27,739 nt of DNA from Spirogloea muscicola (taxonomy: Eukaryota > Streptophyta > Zygnematophyceae > Spirogloeales > Spirogloeaceae): contig WELB01000136.1 in the NCBI GenBank assembly GCA_009602725.1, positions 115,585 to 143,323 of the forward strand, read 5' to 3'. Below are positions 25,402 to 27,739 of the stretch, piece after piece. The translations under genes were made by a program, and so were the position numbers. Each line of letters opens with the position of its first letter. The stretch's first letter is position 1. The notes beneath the pieces were generated by a model. That model was not told where the DNA came from. It saw only the letters and a program-made list of their open reading frames with translations, and did not search any database.

Positions 25402-27503
25402 TTATACGCAGATGGAGCTGTAGCCAATGCCGCCGAAGTAGAAGTAAGCCTCCCAGCCTCCAGGATTGGCTCCCACCAAGATGCTGTAGCAGTTGCTGTT
25501 GCTGGTGTATGAAGAGATGGCGTAGTCGAGGTTGTAGAGGGTGTTGTACTGGTTCACGAACTGGATGTTGCGGATGTAGGCAGCGTAGGACCAGCCCTTG
25601 GCCGCGTACCAGCCGCTGCCCATGTACGTGCGAGTGTGCCTCCCGTAGGGCTCAATGTTCACGATCTCGCCTCCCCACTGGACCACCTCGGCGTGGCTGT
25701 TGAGGCGGGTGAAGATCCACCACGGCCAGTAGCCCACCCACTGACCCTGGTACTGGAGCCACCAGTGGCCAGAGCCGGGGTCCTTGAAGACCAGGAGCGT
25801 GAACTCCCACTGCGTGCTCCCGTACCAGGAGACAGGAGTCACGGTGCCGCCGAGGTAGACATTGCCGTTCGTCTGCACGAAGCCGCTGCAGTCCAGGTTG
25901 TAGCAGCCGGTGCTCTTGTATGCATCCCTCTGCACACCAGGAGACAAGAGCCGGCAGTGAGTCGAGCTGTTGATGAAGCGAAGACTGACATGGCAAGGCT
26001 GACCATTGTACAGCAAGGCTGCTAGCTGACGAATGACAGCACTTACCGTCCAGTAAATGAAGAGCCTGGACTGCCAGTCGCCGTACTTGTTGGGGTACAG
26101 CTGCCAACCCGCCTCGATCGTGTTCAGGTCGCCGTTACCGTAGGACCCCGCCACCAGCCACAGCTGGGAGAGGCTGAACTCGCTTGCAAACTCCACATAC
26201 GGGTTCCAGACGTTGAATGTCGCCTTGGTGCCGTATATGAGCCCGCTGTTGCCGCTGTACTCACCAATGGCGTACTGCAAAATGCGACGAAGAATACGGT
26301 CAGCTGCAGGCACGAGATGTGTGTGGCAGCAATTGCAAGCTGTGCCATGATGTATGCATGACATATGCTACTTCACAACTAGACGAGTCCTTGTTTCTGA
26401 ATAGATACGGTTGAGCAACAGCAACTGACCTCGTGACCCGCATATGAAGGCTTCTGGATGGCATTGTAGTTGAGCCTCGTGGTGTTGCTGCCACCTTTCA
26501 TCATCCCTGCAGTAAGGGTCTCGTTCCCAGGCGCACCAGTGCTATTCCTTTCGTTGTGCTGGCCTTTGTTCGGGTGATGGCCACCGCCACGAGCCTTGGG
26601 GTGCTTCTTGAAAAAGTCTGGCAATGAGCCAGCCCTTGCAACTTCGTCGTCTGCAATGAGGGAAAGCAACATCAATTCAATAGCATGACCTGGTGTACCT
26701 CAGGCGAGCCTATCTGAGGGGAGCTACAGACGCAGCTGATCGAAAAACCAGTCAGACAGTCCTGTCTTTACAGGCAATTTCACAAGCCTTGCCAGGCAAC
26801 ATGAAGATACAGCAGGAGGACTTACGAGTGACGCGGCGGACGGGGATGGTGCCCTCTGGGCAGTTGCCCCAGGTCTGCTTGACTGGGACATGCGAGCTGT
26901 TAGCCTTGCCATCATCGGAGGCCTTCAGGGAAGGTGGTTTCATCTGCGGGAAGCCAGCAGCCGATGGTCATCAGCCATATGCTGATGAGAGCGAGCTTGC
27001 GCTCCTCTGGAAGGCTTGCTGCCGCAGTCTGCAGCGAGGCTGGACTACAGCCTCGCAGAGGTGGGTCGGACAGCAAAGTACCTGGATCTTGTGGTCCTTG
27101 AACCTGGCATCCTGCATGGTGTGCTGGTCCGCAATCTTGACGCAGTCGACGACATCCCCATCCTCCGTGTGGATGGTCTTCTGAGCAGGCCTCTGGTGGC
27201 GGGCGACGTATTTGGCAATGCGCGCCTGGTGGTCTGCATCTGGTGAATGAGCGGATGTGCAGCATGTCAACAAGTCAGATTGGGCAGTAGAGACGCTTCA
27301 TCAGCTTGACATTGACTGATGGAGAGTGCAGCGCAAGGAGTAAGAGAAGGTTCTGAAGTGGTACCTGCGGAAGGTGGAGGGCTGCTGAGCAGGCGCCTGC
27401 CCTGCTGCGGCTGCCCCGCGGCGCTGAGGCCGGCGAAGAGGAGCTGGGCGAGGAGGAGGAGGCAGGCGAGGCCGAGCGGGCGGCGGCAGCGGACGGGTGC
27501 CAT
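25402..27503 (-). CDS. Neprosin-family secreted glutamic endopeptidase precursor (copy 2), 6 exons
   Basis: Likely a secreted zymogen of the neprosin glutamic-peptidase family. Minus-strand exons: 27365-27503, 27082-27239, 26826-26943, 26430-26650, 26047-26274, 25402-25929; all joins are GT-AG and in phase, giving 463 residues. A signal peptide (LGLACLLLLAQLLFAGLSA) leads to the activation domain (RIAKYVARHQRP, then DGDVVDCVKIADQ and DHKIQ at residue 99). TWGNCPEGTIPVRR and a basic, histidine-rich linker (KKHPKARGGGHHPNKGQHN) follow. The catalytic domain is in exons 5-6, with Glu266 (LNTIEAGWQ) and Glu376 (QWGGEIVN) spaced 110 apart like the neprosin catalytic pair. GCYNLDCSGFVQTN, HWWLQYQGQ, GYWPWWIF and FGGIGYSSIC are also present. 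The start was chosen for the signal peptide; an in-frame ATG at 27572 would add 23 residues. Converges on copy 1. Confidence 0.93.
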
Positions 27504-27653
27504 GCCGGGGGCGAGGCGGCGGCTCGCCAGCCCCAAGGGGCCGCTTTGGTGGGCAGTGGAGGCGGTGGCCAACGGCAGCTCGAGGAGGGGGCAGGCGAGC
27601 GGGAGAGGCCAGCAGCCAGGCGGGCGGGGTAGGCGGGGAGGCCGGGGTTAAGA
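27504..27653 (-). promoter_or_regulatory. Immediate 5' flank of neprosin copy 2
   Basis: Only about 150 bases of GC-rich upstream sequence precede the poly-G tract. No clear promoter element is visible. The upstream region is largely outside the window. Confidence 0.3.
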
Positions 27654-27739
27654 GGGGGGGGGGGGGGGGGGGGGGGGGGGTTGGGGCGGGGGTGGGGGGG
27701 CGGGCCGGGGGGGGCGGGGGAGGGGGGGGGGGGGGGGGG
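27654..27739 (+). repeat. Poly-G low-complexity tract at the window end
   Basis: An uninterrupted run of 27 G (27654-27680) is followed by G-rich sequence with only a few T, C and A to the last base. It may be a real G-quadruplex-forming promoter tract, or a sequencing or assembly artefact at a contig end. Confidence 0.8.

Overview
This window is nuclear DNA from a green plant, probably an early-diverging land plant or a streptophyte alga. The evidence is five multi-exon genes with GT-AG introns of roughly 75-550 nt, a plant-type arginine methyltransferase (PRMT10), a plastid-type beta-amylase, two neprosin-family (DUF239) proteins, a 5S rRNA that reads like the land-plant molecule, and CCCTAAA telomere-like motifs. 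First exons are very GC-rich with alanine or CCG runs. The species cannot be fixed from the sequence alone.

Layout, left to right. 1-1110: degenerate copies of an unclassified dispersed repeat with a conserved GGCTGG hairpin. 1111-2568: no recognisable gene. 2569-8699 (minus): an 18-exon gene for the ribosome-biogenesis WD40 protein UTP21/WDR36, apparently lacking about 80-100 residues between its second propeller and its C-terminal domain. 8700-9628: a shared head-to-head promoter with a telo-box, two G-boxes and CCAAT boxes. 9629-12576 (plus): a 7-exon beta-amylase of 599 residues with an alanine-rich N-terminus. 12577-13373: convergent intergenic space. 13374-16213 (minus): a 7-exon PRMT10 of 377 residues. 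16214-20424: a repeat-rich stretch holding many copies of the same repeat in both orientations, with one 5S rRNA-like sequence embedded among them. 20425-23470 (plus) and 25402-27503 (minus): two complete neprosin-family proenzyme genes facing each other (9 and 6 exons). Between them is a weakly supported minus-strand gene of unknown function. The window ends in a long poly-G tract.

Functional links: UTP21 (small-subunit processome) and the 5S rRNA concern ribosome production. The telo-box just upstream of the UTP21 start is the element known from promoters of plant translation and ribosome-biogenesis genes. The beta-amylase would break down transitory starch in plastids, and its promoter has ABRE/G-box-like sites. 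The neprosin proteins carry signal peptides, activation propeptides and two glutamates with the spacing of the neprosin catalytic pair, so they are likely secreted glutamic endopeptidases from an old duplication. No operon-like or defence system is seen. The least explained items are the hairpin repeat family, the 5S copy inside it, the gap in UTP21 and the gene between the neprosins.
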